Origin: DATHTC01 sp963746805
Lineage (GTDB): Bacteria > Actinomycetota > Thermoleophilia > Gaiellales > Gaiellaceae
Direction: 5' to 3'
Assembly (NCBI GenBank): GCA_963746805.1
Contig: CAVVCQ010000001.1
Coordinates: 1 to 64,000, forward strand
DNA: 64,000 nucleotides
The notes under the pieces were generated by a model, which made no database searches, was not told the DNA's origin, and worked only from the letters and a program-made list of their open reading frames with translations. Both the position numbers and the translations under genes were made by a program. Of the stretch, positions 19,242 to 29,116 are shown piece after piece (the first letter of the stretch is position 1; every line of letters starts with the position of its first letter).

Positions 19242-22200
19242 ATGCTGCGGCAGTCCGACCAGCGAGGCCAGGGACAACTCGAACGAGTGATTCAAGTCGA
19301 GCGCGGCGCCCGCCGATACGGGCACCGCGATGACCTCGACAACACATCCGGGCGTGCGGCCGCCTCTGACCAAGCCGCCATGCACCGGGTAGTCGGCTCT
19401 CTCCGCCGCTCTTCTCGCCACCGTTCCCGCACGCGCGTCGCGCTTTGCGTCGCGTTCGCGCTCGTTCTCCTCACACCGGGCGCGTCGTCGGCCATGAGTG
19501 ACTCGGATCAGGGCAGCGGCGGTGTCGCCGCGGGTTCTCTGACAAAGGCCGCGAAGCAAACCGGGATCGCGAACGTCAGCGGGGCGACTGCCGTCAGGAC
19601 CGCGCGCCAGCTGCGCGCGACCGGGGCAAAGGCGGACACCGCGCCTCCTTCAGAGCCGAAGCAACTCCGAGTCGTATCGAGCGACTCGACGACGGTGTCC
19701 TTGTCGTGGCTGAAGTCGACCGACCGGAGCGGCGTCGCGGGTTACCGCGTCTTCGCCAATGACCGGCTGGTCGGCGACACTCGCCTCACGTCTCACACGG
19801 TTGTCGGGCTCGAGTGCGGTCGCAGCTATGTCATGGCCGTCGAGGCGTACGACGCCGCCGGCAATCGCTCCGGGCGCGCGGACGTCGTCACGGCGACGGC
19901 CGCCTGTCGCGACGCGACGCCGCCGACGACCCCGACAGGGCTGGTGGAGACGGGCGCGACCCCGACTGGCTTCGTGCTCTCCTGGTCCGGTTCCTCGGAC
20001 GACATCGGCGTCGCCGGCTACGACGTCTTCCGTGACGGCGTGAAGGTCGGTTCGACCGCGCAGACGACCTACCCGTTCGGTGGTCTCGCCTGCGCGAGGA
20101 CCTATGTCGTCGGCGTCGAGGCGTACGACGGCATGGGCAACCGCTCGCCGCGCACGAACCTCGCGGCGGCGACCGCCACGTGCCCCGACACGACGGCGCC
20201 GAGCGCACCGGGCTCGCCCACCGTGCTCACGGCGACGACGTCGAGCATCGCGCTCTCGTGGCCCGCTGCCTCGGACAACGTCGGGGTGGCCGGGTACAGC
20301 GTGTACCGCGACGGGACCGCCGTCGGCACGACCGCCGAGACGGCCTACACGGTCTCGGGGCTCTCGTGTGGCACGACCTACCGTCTCTCCGTCGACGCCT
20401 ACGACCGCGCAGGCAACCGCTCGCCGGCGGTGTCGATCTCGGCGCCGACCGCGAGCTGCGCGCCGAACCCCCCGCCACCGCCCGGGGACTCGACGCCCCC
20501 GTCGCAGCCGTCCGGACTCGCACAGGTCGCCACGGCGGCGACGACCGCGACCGTCTCGTGGCAGGCGTCGACCGACAACGTCGGCGTCTCCGGGTACGGC
20601 GTCTACCAGGGAAGCGTCCGGGTGGGGCAGACGAACCAGACGTCCTACACGCTCGGCGGCCTCGCGTGCGGGAACACCTATGGAGTCGCGATCGACGCGG
20701 TGGACGCCGCCGGGAATCGCTCCACGCAGGCGACGATGTACGTCACCACGTCTGCATGTTCCGAGCCGCCGCCTCCTCCGCCGCCTCCGCCGTCGGATAC
20801 GACGCCGCCGTCGGTGCCGACGAGTCAGACGATTTCGCAGGTGAGCCAGTCCGGCTTCCTGATGTCGTGGGGACCGTCGACGGACAACGTCGGTGTCGTT
20901 GGGTACAACGTGCTACCTCGACGGCGTCAAGGTCGGGTCGCCGACAGCGACGTCGTACACCTACTCGGGTCTTGCGTGTGGGCGCACCTACACGGTTGCG
21001 CTGGAGGCGCGTGACGCGGCCGGCAACGTTTCCGACAGCAAGTACGCGACGGGACCGGCGACAACGTCCGCGTGCTCGTCCCCTCCACCTCCGCCCCCGC
21101 CGGGCGATACGACCGCGCCGACTGCCCCAACCGGGCTGGCGCAGTCGCAGCGGTCCGAAACGAGCTTCACCGTGTCGTGGACGGCCTCGAGCGACAACGT
21201 CGGGGTGGTCGGCTACAGCGTCTACTCCAACGGCGTCAAGGCAGGCTCGACGGCAGGAACCTCGTACGGGCTCGCCGGTCTCACATGCGGATCGAGCGTC
21301 ACTGTCGGCGTCGAGGCCTTCGACTTGGCCGGGAACGTCTCGCAACGCGGGACTGCTGTGATGTCGACCGCTGCATGTGCGCCTCCGCCGCCTCCGTCGG
21401 ATACGACGCCGCCGTCGGTGCCGACGAGTCAGACGATCTCGCAGGTGAGCGCAGACCGGCTTCGTGATGTCGTGGAGACCGTCGACCGACAACGTTGGCG
21501 TGGTCGGGTACAACGTGTACCTCGACGGCGTCGAAGGTCGGGTCGCCGACGACGACGTCGTACACGTATTCCGGTCTGACGTGTGGCCGCACGTACATCG
21601 TCGCGCTCGAGGCGCGTGACGCGGCCGGGAACGTGTCGGACAAGGCGTACGCGACCGGTCCGGTCGACGACCTCCGCGTGCTCGCCCCAGTCACCGCCGC
21701 CGCCCCCGAACGACACGACGGCGTCCGACGACGCCGAGCGGCGTTCGGGTGGTCGCTTCCGGGTCGACGAGCGTGACGGTGTCGTGGACGGCTTCGAGCG
21801 ACAACGTCGGCGTCATGGGCTACGGCGTCTATCGCGGAAGCACACGCGTCGCCACGACCAGCTCGACCAGTTACACCTTCACCGGTCTCGTCTGCGGCAC
21901 GAGTTACTCGCTCGGAGTCGACGCGTACGACGCGGCCTCCAACCGCTCGTCACAGGCCACGATGGTCGCGCCGACGAGTCCGTGCACGGATACGCAGGCG
22001 CCGTCTGTGCCGACGGGTCTCGCGCAGACGGCCTCGAACGAGACGTCCGTCGTCATCGGCTGGAGGGCCTCGACGGACAACGTCGGTGTCGCGGGGTACG
22101 GCGTTTACCAGGGCGGCGTTCGAGTCGACACAACCACCGCGACAAGCTACACCCTCGCCGGCTTCAGCTGTGGAAGGAGCTACACCGTCGCGCGTCGATG

Positions 22201-23807
22201 CGTACGACGCGGCCGGCAACCGGTCGTCGCAAGCGAGCCTCGTCGTTTCGACGTCGGCGTGCTCTGCCGACACGGTCCCGCCGTCGGTGCCGACGAACCA
22301 GGCGATCTCGCAGGCGACACAGACGGGCTTCGTCATGACGTGGAGTGCATCTACCGACAACGTCGCCGTCACGGGCTACAACGTCTACTTGAACGGCGCG
22401 AGGGTCGCGACCGTGCAGACGCTGACGTATGCCTACGCGAGCCTGACGTGCGGCACGAGCTACACCGTTGCGGTCGAGGCGCGCGACGCAGCCGGAAACG
22501 TCTCTGACAGGGCGCAGGCGACCGGGCCTGCCCAGACGCTCGCGTGCAGCGAGAGTTCCCCGCCGCCGGCACCGTCAGGAACGGCACATCTCTGGGTCGA
22601 CACGAACGGTGGAACCTGCACGCGCGCCGCAACTCCCGGCGCGTACGGCGACGGCCAGGCGTGCGGCAGCCTCGACGCTGCCTACGACGCAGCGAATGCG
22701 ACTGGCGAGGCAAGCCTCGTGGTCGTCCGCGCCGGATCGTACGGCGCCCAGGCGGTCAGCGGTCGCCGGTCGTCGTCCAACCGAGTCACGATCGATGCCC
22801 AGGGCGCGACGTTCAACGGCGTCGTGCAGGCGTCGGGCGTCGACTACCTGACCCTGCGGAATGTCTCGACCGGCTTCAATAACCCCGACAATCGATACGG
22901 CGTGTACATCCTCAGTGCGAGCACGAACGTGCGCGTCGAGAATGCGCAGCAGGGGGGCTTCCTCATCCAGGGTGGCAACACCATCGCGTTCGTGGGCGGC
23001 ACGTCAGGCCCCTGCAAGGCTCCGACCATCGGCTGCGAGCTGAACAAGGTCGACTGGAGCTCTGACCCGCTCAGCCAGCCCAAGAACGTTCTCGTTGACG
23101 GGCTCGACATCCACCATTTCAACTACAAGTCGTCGTGCATGGTGTCGGGCGACTGTCATCACCGGGCGATGTACGTCAATGGTGTGGATGGATTCACCCT
23201 GCGAAATTCCACCTTCCGGGAGAGCGTGTTCGCGCCATGGACGACGATCAGCGGTTACGCCGCCGCATCGACCGGCAACAGCAACATCCTCATCGAGAAC
23301 AACCAGTTCGGCGCGTCGGTCTCCGGCCTCGACGGCAGTTACAAGGAGTTCGCCGGCTGGGAGGACGCGTGGTGTCAGAACGCTTCCCAGGCCTCCTACC
23401 GTAACGTCACGATCCGCTTCAACTCGTTCTCACGTGGTGCAACCATCAACCTTCCGGGGTGGTACGACGGCGAAGCCGTCTGCCGCACGCAAAACTTCCA
23501 GGTATACGGCAACGTCTTCGGCTACAAGCCGTCGTGCACGACGTCGGGCATCAACTGGCACCACAACGTGTACGCAGGGCGGTTCAGCGGGACGTGCGGA
23601 GCAAGCGACGTGAACGTCGGCGGCTCGTCGATGCCGTTCTACGCGACGGACACGCAGGCCCCACGGCCCGGCGACTACGCACTCACGAGCGTCACCTTCG
23701 GTGGAAACAACTTGGTGCCCGCGAGTGCAGGCTGCCCGTCGACAGACGCCTCCGGGAGGGCACGCGGATCGGACGGGTACTGCGACGCGGGTGCGTTCGA
23801 GCGCTAG
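19242..23807 (+). CDS. Secreted FN3x10 / right-handed beta-helix protein (six +1 frameshifts)
   Basis: Reads as one protein of about 1519 aa if six inserted bases are ignored (near 20908, 21450, 21531, 21665, 21723 and 22196). The ATG at 19242 has a strong SD (GGAGGGGG) but puts about 60 residues before the export helix VALCVAFALVLLTPGASSA; the ATG at 19380 is the alternative. Ten FN3 repeats of about 95 aa start with D-x-TxPS near 19639, 19912, 20188, 20488, 20798, 21106, 21398, 21713, 21988 and 22269. Pro-rich linkers follow some repeats. From about 22587 a right-handed parallel beta-helix runs to the C-terminal CDAGAFER, the ending of choice-of-anchor-Q proteins. Likely an extracellular polysaccharide-binding or lyase-like protein; no catalytic residues can be named. 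Confidence 0.72.
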
Positions 23808-23910
23808 CAGCCGGGAAATCCAGGACATTGGTCGTGGTCGCCCCGTCCCGCCGGGGAGCACCGAAGGCGGCCGGGTCGTCTAGCATCAGGCGGTTCTGTT
23901 GGGGATCCTC

Positions 23911-25635
23911 GTGCGCACGCTCACATCCTTGAATGCCGCCGCGCTTGCGGCACTTCTCGTAACCGGTGTCGCAGCCGGGCGTGCCGCACCGGCAATCGAT
24001 TCACTCGTGCCCTCGGTGGCGCCGCCCACGAACGCGACCCTTCCGAGGATCGCGGGCGCGGCACGCGTTGGGGCGGTCCTCGTCGCAAGGACGGGTGTCT
24101 GGCGTGGGACACCCCGCCCGACGTTCGCCTTCCAGTGGAAGCGGTGCAATACCGCAGGGGCGGCGTGTCGAGCCGTCGCGGGGGCGAACGGTGCGCGGTA
24201 CCTGCCGGTCGAGGCCGACGTCGGAAGAACGCTGAGGGTGACCGTCCAGGCGAAGCAGAAGGGCCGGGTCGCATCCGCCGCGACCAGCAGACCCACCTCG
24301 GTCGTGGAGCCCCAGGGAGGGCTCGCGAACCTCTGGATGGCGTCCCAGAGCGGGACATGTCGGCGAAGCGCGGCGCCCGCCCGCTTCGACGCCGCTCGTG
24401 CATGTGGGAGTGCGGCAGACGCCTACGCGGCGGCGAACGCGTCCACGCACGGAACGACCGTACGGATCCGAGGCGGCACCTACGGGCAATTCCTCATCAA
24501 CGGGCCTCGGAGCTCGTCGAACCGGATCGTGTTCGAGGCCGCTCCGGGTGAGCATCCGGTCTTCACCGGGGGATACATCCAGGTCGGGCTTGGTGACGTC
24601 ACGTGGCGAGGTCCCGACTACGTGACGCTGCGGGGATTGACGGCTGCAGAACTCGGCTCAGGGTTTGCGAATCCGACCAATCGCTACGGCCTGTACGTGG
24701 CACCGGGATCGACGCACATCCGACTCGAGAACATCCGCGCGGGCAATTTCCTGATCCAAGGTGCGCAGGACGTCGCCGTCATCGGCGGCGAATATGGCCC
24801 ATGTCGTGCGTCGGATGGCGGGCAGCCGTGCGAGATCAACAAGATCGACCACGCGGACGGGGCGCCGCAACCGATGAACATCCTGATCGACGGCGTGTTC
24901 TTCCACGACTACGACCTCGGCCCGTCGTGCTTCACTCCAGCTGCGGGTGGAACGTCGGCGGGTTCCCCTGACTGTCACTGGCGCGCGATGTACCTCAACG
25001 GCGTACACAACCTCACATTGAGGAACTCGCGCTTCATCGACAGCTTCATCGCCCCCTGGATGACGATCTCAGGGCAAGGCGCCGCGGCGTCCGGGAACAA
25101 GAACATCCTGATCGAGAACAACGTCTTCGGGACCGGAGTGAACTACGGGAACCCCGGGAGCTTCAACACGAGACAGTATTCGCGCTGGGAAAGTTTCGAT
25201 TTCGCGTGGTGCCAGAACGTCTTACCGGGCGTCTACGCATACGACAATGTGACCTATCGTTTCAACTCGGCCTCGCGTTCGGTGGGGTTCGCGGTCTTGT
25301 TCACCGAATCGGGTTGTCAGGGCAAGGTGCGGAACGTGCGCGCCTACGGAAACATCGGCGTGCGCAACACATGCGACTCGCTGGTCGAGTATCGGTACAA
25401 CGTCTACAGCAACACCGGTCGGTGTCACGCGACGGACATTCCGCTCGGACGCCGAGCGTTCCCGTTCTACGCGAAGGACACCGATGCTCCGGGCCCGCTC
25501 GACTTCCGGTTGACCGGCCGGCGAGCTGCGCCCGACAACCGAGTGCCGGCGAGGTTCGGCTGCCCGAAGACCGACCGGCTCGGCCGGCCCCGCGGCCGCG
25601 GCGGGTTCTGCGACGCGGGCGCGTTCGAGCGCTAG
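23911..25635 (+). CDS. Secreted Ig-like / beta-helix protein, choice-of-anchor-Q type
   Basis: 574 aa from the GTG at 23911; a TTG at 23899 would add four residues. A TAGCAT box at 23881 precedes it. The signal peptide (LNAAALAALLVTGVAAGRAA) is followed by an Ig-like domain of the GxW-x-GxP…QWKRC type (about residues 45-120), then a right-handed beta-helix with repeated asparagine and aromatic ladder positions. The C-terminus CDAGAFER equals that of the preceding protein, and the shared blocks FLIQG, CHWRAMYLNGV / CHHRAMYVNGV and SSSNRI/V show that the two helices are paralogues. Here the reading frame is intact. Probably acts on or binds the secreted polymer. Confidence 0.8.
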   Translation: MRTLTSLNAAALAALLVTGVAAGRAAPAIDSLVPSVAPPTNATLPRIAGAARVGAVLVARTGVWRGTPRPTFAFQWKRCNTAGAACRAVAGANGARYLPVEADVGRTLRVTVQAKQKGRVASAATSRPTSVVEPQGGLANLWMASQSGTCRRSAAPARFDAARACGSAADAYAAANASTHGTTVRIRGGTYGQFLINGPRSSSNRIVFEAAPGEHPVFTGGYIQVGLGDVTWRGPDYVTLRGLTAAELGSGFANPTNRYGLYVAPGSTHIRLENIRAGNFLIQGAQDVAVIGGEYGPCRASDGGQPCEINKIDHADGAPQPMNILIDGVFFHDYDLGPSCFTPAAGGTSAGSPDCHWRAMYLNGVHNLTLRNSRFIDSFIAPWMTISGQGAAASGNKNILIENNVFGTGVNYGNPGSFNTRQYSRWESFDFAWCQNVLPGVYAYDNVTYRFNSASRSVGFAVLFTESGCQGKVRNVRAYGNIGVRNTCDSLVEYRYNVYSNTGRCHATDIPLGRRAFPFYAKDTDAPGPLDFRLTGRRAAPDNRVPARFGCPKTDRLGRPRGRGGFCDAGAFER

Positions 25636-26600
25636 ATCGAGCCGCGGAGCTGCCGGCGGTTCGGCTCGAGTGTCGGGACGTGCTCGCCGCGACGCTTGCG
25701 TCCTTCGAGCCACCCCGCGAGTTGCGAGAGCGACTGCAGATATGGGATCACGAGGTAGAGGATCGGAAGGCTGCGCAGCAGCTCGCCGGACGTTATTTCT
25801 ACGCCGTTCTCGTCGAGCCAACGACGATCCGGGCCGTACGGCTTCCCCCACCGCCGCCGACTTCGGACGGTCTGGACGATTGGGACCCACGAGCGGAGCT
25901 TGACGGCATCCGGCACACCTCCGGCACGACCCTCGTGCACGGCGTACCCGCGGTTGTACTTCCACAGCGCTCGGAGAAGGGCCGAGCCCGAGGTTCGGGC
26001 CGGGTGCCACACGACGGCATCCGGCGCGTAAGTGAGCTTGGCTCCGGCTGCGACGCAGCGACGAACGAATTCGAAGTCACCGTATTCGGGGATAGATCCG
26101 TCGAAGCCGCCGACGCGGTCGTACAGATCGCGGCGGAGGAAGAGGTTGGCCGTCTCCGCGACCCCGACGCGAACCTGATGCGCATGATCCTTGGAGCCGT
26201 CCATGTCGACGAGGGTCCAAACCGTCCGGCCCGCCGGCACAGCAAAGCGAATGCGCCCTGCCGCCATGTCCGTGACTTCGAGCTCGGCGAGGCCCGCCTC
26301 CAGCCAGTTGGGCTCGGGGCGGCAGTCGGCGTCGCAGAATGCGAGGACGGAAGCGCGGGAGGCTGCGACGGCGCGGTTACGAGCTGCGTACGAATTCGTG
26401 GGGCCGCCGCTGATCAACCGCGCATTCTCGCCATGAGCTCGAACAACGTCGGCCACGGCGTCCTGGGAGCCGTCGTCGCCGATGACGATCTCGAATCCAT
26501 CGCGCGGCATCGTCTGGCGGGACAGGCACTCGAGGAGCTCCGAGATATCCCGTACGCCGTTCCGTACCGGCACAATGATGCTGACGCCGGGCTGTGCCAT
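25632..26600 (-). CDS. Glycosyltransferase family 2
   Basis: 322 aa from the ATG at 26600 (MAQPGVSIIVPVRNG); the open frame continues upstream without coding character. IVIGDDGSQD and LAFCDADCRPEPNWLEAG (DxD) mark the GT-A domain; GGFDGSIPEYGDFEFVRR is the ED-containing acceptor block. The C-terminal RSLPILYLVIPYLQSLSQLA may associate with the membrane. ATG overlaps the stop of the FkbM gene (ATGA). Its stop overlaps the 3' end of the beta-helix gene by 4 nt. Confidence 0.88.
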   Translation of the reverse strand: MAQPGVSIIVPVRNGVRDISELLECLSRQTMPRDGFEIVIGDDGSQDAVADVVRAHGENARLISGGPTNSYAARNRAVAASRASVLAFCDADCRPEPNWLEAGLAELEVTDMAAGRIRFAVPAGRTVWTLVDMDGSKDHAHQVRVGVAETANLFLRRDLYDRVGGFDGSIPEYGDFEFVRRCVAAGAKLTYAPDAVVWHPARTSGSALLRALWKYNRGYAVHEGRAGGVPDAVKLRSWVPIVQTVRSRRRWGKPYGPDRRWLDENGVEITSGELLRSLPILYLVIPYLQSLSQLAGWLEGRKRRGEHVPTLEPNRRQLRGSI

Positions 26601-27322
26601 CACGGCCGGAGGCGTGCGAACACGTCGCCGTAGAGGTCGTCGTGGCCGGCGCAGGCCGATGCGATCCGCATACGAAGGCCTTCCTCGTCCGTCCAGTCGG
26701 AGGCGAATTCGCACAGGTCGACCAGCGTGAAGTTGAACTCGTACGTGGCGAGTCGGCCGAGTAGGCCGAGGACCTCGTCCAGGACGGCCGGCGAACCGCA
26801 CTGAAACTCGAACGAGAGGGCGCGAACCGGAGTCGACAGCCCGCGCACGACGTGTGCCTCGTACGCCTCGACGTCGATCTTCACGAACTCCGGGAGTCCG
26901 TGGCGGGCGATGAGGTCATCGAGCGTGGTGACCGGCACCGTGACCGAGCTTGCCCATCGTTCAGGGCCTGTGCGGTCGATCCAGTCGGCCGAGAGCGTCG
27001 AATGGCCCTCGTAATGTCCGACTCTCAGTTCGGCGGCCCCAGGCGTGTCTCCCACCGCCGCCTCCTCGATCACGACTGTCGAGCCGAACTGCCTTTTGAG
27101 GTGCCGCGCGAGGCGCGGGTTGGGTTCGACCGCGACGACGCGCGCGCCTGCGCGTACGAGGGCGTCAGTCACGTCTCCGCGAAACGCCCCGACGTCGAAT
27201 GCGAGTGAACCCTGAGCCGGGACGAACTCGGCGTAGAAGTCGCGCCTTTGTCGGCGCTCGTGGTGGACCTCTCGGTGCCAGACTGCGTGATAGGCGTTTC
27301 TTGTGATCTGGTAGAGCGTCAC
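26600..27322 (-). CDS. FkbM family methyltransferase
   Basis: 240-aa SAM-dependent O-methyltransferase. SLAFDVGAFRGDVTDALVRAG is motif I, VVAVEPNPRLARHLK motif II and LPEFVKIDVEAYEAHVVRGL the FkbM hallmark KIDVEGxE variant. Such enzymes methylate hydroxyls of sugars in EPS and antibiotic clusters. It sits within a tight minus-strand operon (asnB-pssD-like-pssE-like-GT2-fkbM-GT2) and overlaps the upstream GT2 stop by 4 nt. Confidence 0.87.
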   Translation of the reverse strand: MTLYQITRNAYHAVWHREVHHERRQRRDFYAEFVPAQGSLAFDVGAFRGDVTDALVRAGARVVAVEPNPRLARHLKRQFGSTVVIEEAAVGDTPGAAELRVGHYEGHSTLSADWIDRTGPERWASSVTVPVTTLDDLIARHGLPEFVKIDVEAYEAHVVRGLSTPVRALSFEFQCGSPAVLDEVLGLLGRLATYEFNFTLVDLCEFASDWTDEEGLRMRIASACAGHDDLYGDVFARLRP

Positions 27323-28116
27323 TGTGAGAGATCCGGTGTCTCAGAGATCGCGAACCACCGGTACCGGTCGTTCAGAGGGCGTACGAGCGGTACTCGTAGC
27401 AGCACGCGCTTGATCGCATTCCGGCGAGCTTCACGCTCCCAGTACCGCCGCCAGTAGGCGTGCTTCTCCGGGCTCTCTGGGGCGTAGTAGCTACCACCGG
27501 CGTGGACCACGCTCAGGTCCTTCAGGTATGCGGCTTCGTAGCCGAGCTGCTCGATGTCCGCGATGTACGCCTCGTCCTCGAGCCAGAACACGTTCTCTTG
27601 GTCCTGTCGGAAGCCACCGACTAATTTGTTCAACTCGCGTGACGTGATGGCGCAGCCCCCGCCGACTGGGCCTCGCAGGAGGGCGATCCCGTCGATGTCC
27701 TCCGTCGTGTACAGGTGCCTCCGCTCGTGCATGACCCGCCAGGCCTGATCGTGCGGATTCTCGGCGAGGTTCGCTGCAAGGAAGCCGATCCGCGGCAGTT
27801 GTTGATACGCCTCGAGGAGCGTGCGGTCCCAATCCGTCGGAGCATCGATGACGTCGTCGTCGAGTTCGACCATGAACGGCGCCGAAGTCAGCGCGAACGC
27901 GTTCGCGTACCCGTTCTGGCCGATGTTGGCGGCGTGATGAACGACTCGGATGCGTGGCTCCTCGAGCCCGCTCAGGAACTCGGCCGTGCCGTCCGTGGAC
28001 GCGTTGTCCCAGATGACGATCTCGGTCGTGAGCGGAGACGTCCGAGCAAGCACGTTGGCAACGCACTCGCGGAGGAGATGAACGCGGTTGTGAGTCAGGA
28101 CGACGACCGCAATCAC
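27319..28116 (-). CDS. Glycosyltransferase family 2
   Basis: 265 aa from GTG at 28116 (VIAVVVLTHNRVHLLRECV), which overlaps the stop of the upstream gene as GTGA. The frame runs about 170 codons further upstream but that part is Arg-rich shadow of the PssE-like gene. EIVIWDNASTDGT binds nucleotide and FMVELDDDV is the metal site. ENVFWLEDEAYIADIEQLGY corresponds to the catalytic ED block. The C-terminus (LVRPLNDRYRWF) is basic. Donor unknown. Confidence 0.85.
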   Translation of the reverse strand: MIAVVVLTHNRVHLLRECVANVLARTSPLTTEIVIWDNASTDGTAEFLSGLEEPRIRVVHHAANIGQNGYANAFALTSAPFMVELDDDVIDAPTDWDRTLLEAYQQLPRIGFLAANLAENPHDQAWRVMHERRHLYTTEDIDGIALLRGPVGGGCAITSRELNKLVGGFRQDQENVFWLEDEAYIADIEQLGYEAAYLKDLSVVHAGGSYYAPESPEKHAYWRRYWEREARRNAIKRVLLRVPLVRPLNDRYRWFAISETPDLSQ

Positions 28117-28607
28117 GATGGCATTCCTTGTTGCGGGCCGACGACCGCACCGACGTACGCGCGCAGCTCGTTCACGAGCGGGCTCGCGCCGGCGAACAGC
28201 GACATGTTCGAGCTCTCGGCGGCCGTGGCGACGGCCGCTGCGAGGTCGTCGGCGTCCTGGACCATCCGAACCAGGCCCGCCTGTGCGAATCGGCGCGTCG
28301 ACTCGACTTGATGGTCGTCGACCGTTTCGCGGAGCTCCTTGCGGCGAGGGACGACGATGGGGGTCTTGCGATTTGCGAGCGAGAGAAGGATCGATCCGAT
28401 GCCGCCGTGCGTCACCACTGCGCGGGCTTGGCCGACCAGGTCTGCGAGCTCGTCCATATGGACGTAGTCGATGCACCGGACGCCGCCGGGACGCAGGGTC
28501 GAGCATCCGTACTGGACGACGACCTCCTCGCTGTTCGGAATCCGTTCGACCCAACGGAGCAGGCGGTCGAACGGAAATTGGCTGGAACCTACGGTCACGA
28601 GGATCAT
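28113..28607 (-). CDS. PssE/Alg13-like glycosyltransferase subunit
   Basis: 164-aa protein equal to the donor-binding C-terminal half of a GT28 (MurG-like) enzyme. It begins MILVTVGSSQFPFDRLL and carries the nucleotide-sugar loop VVTHGGIGSILLSLANRKTP and VPRRKELRETVDDHQVE. With the upstream PssD-like protein it should form a two-subunit transferase at the membrane, like Alg13/Alg14 or PssE/PssD, adding the second sugar of the lipid-linked repeat. ATG at 28607 overlaps the upstream stop by 4 nt. An upstream ATG at 28670 lies inside the neighbour and is less likely. Confidence 0.85.
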   Translation of the reverse strand: MILVTVGSSQFPFDRLLRWVERIPNSEEVVVQYGCSTLRPGGVRCIDYVHMDELADLVGQARAVVTHGGIGSILLSLANRKTPIVVPRRKELRETVDDHQVESTRRFAQAGLVRMVQDADDLAAAVATAAESSNMSLFAGASPLVNELRAYVGAVVGPQQGMPS

Positions 28608-29110
28608 GGCGAGGTGAAGACCGTCCCGGCATAGCGCGCGCGTGGGAGTGCGCCGACGAGCTCCGGCCATTGGACGTAGACGCGGTCAGCGACGGGCGCG
28701 ACGAGGCGGCAGCTCAGCGACGGCTGCTCCACTCGGGCGAGGCTCTCCACGTAGACAACGCGAACGCGGTGGATCCGGGCCATCCACGCGAAAGGGACGG
28801 CAACCGCCGCGCCGGTAGTGATCAGCACCCGCGGCCGGAGGTTGCGGATCGTGCGCCGCGCGAGGATCAGGTTGCGGGCCAGGTTCTTGAGGCTACGGGC
28901 GGCAGGGGAATGAGCGAGGATCACGCGCTCGCCGCCCAGCAGCGACTCGACATCGGTGCCGCCGTTCCGGCCGACGACCCACGCGTTCCGATAGCCGTCC
29001 CACGCGCCTCGCATGGACCAGAGCTGGAAGAGATGGCCGCCCGACGTGCAGACCAGGAGGACCTCGACCTGATCCTTCGTCTGATCCTCCATCTCTCGGG
29101 CCGGCCGCAT
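28604..29110 (-). CDS. PssD/Alg14-like glycosyltransferase subunit
   Basis: 168-aa protein matching the membrane-anchoring, acceptor-binding half of the split enzyme. VEVLLVCTSGGHLFQLWSM is the typical PssD/Alg14 start (S-GGHL), with VLITTGAAVAVPFAWMARI and RVVYVESLARVEQPSLSCRL further on. It lies just upstream of the PssE-like gene, as in other bacterial pairs. The start could be ATG 29110 or ATG 29092. It follows the asnB stop by 6 nt. Confidence 0.85.
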   Translation of the reverse strand: MRPAREMEDQTKDQVEVLLVCTSGGHLFQLWSMRGAWDGYRNAWVVGRNGGTDVESLLGGERVILAHSPAARSLKNLARNLILARRTIRNLRPRVLITTGAAVAVPFAWMARIHRVRVVYVESLARVEQPSLSCRLVAPVADRVYVQWPELVGALPRARYAGTVFTSP

Positions 29111-29116
29111 CGTGCG

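Noticed and set aside
12464..22200. Programmed frameshifting as explanation of the breaks
   Set aside because: Slippery sequences differ at each site, there are six in one gene, and most are +1 insertions in unrelated contexts; sequence error is simpler.
19639..22560. Regular DNA repeats of about 280-300 bp, CRISPR-like at first sight
   Set aside because: They encode FN3 domains, are too long and too diverged for CRISPR, and no cas genes are present.
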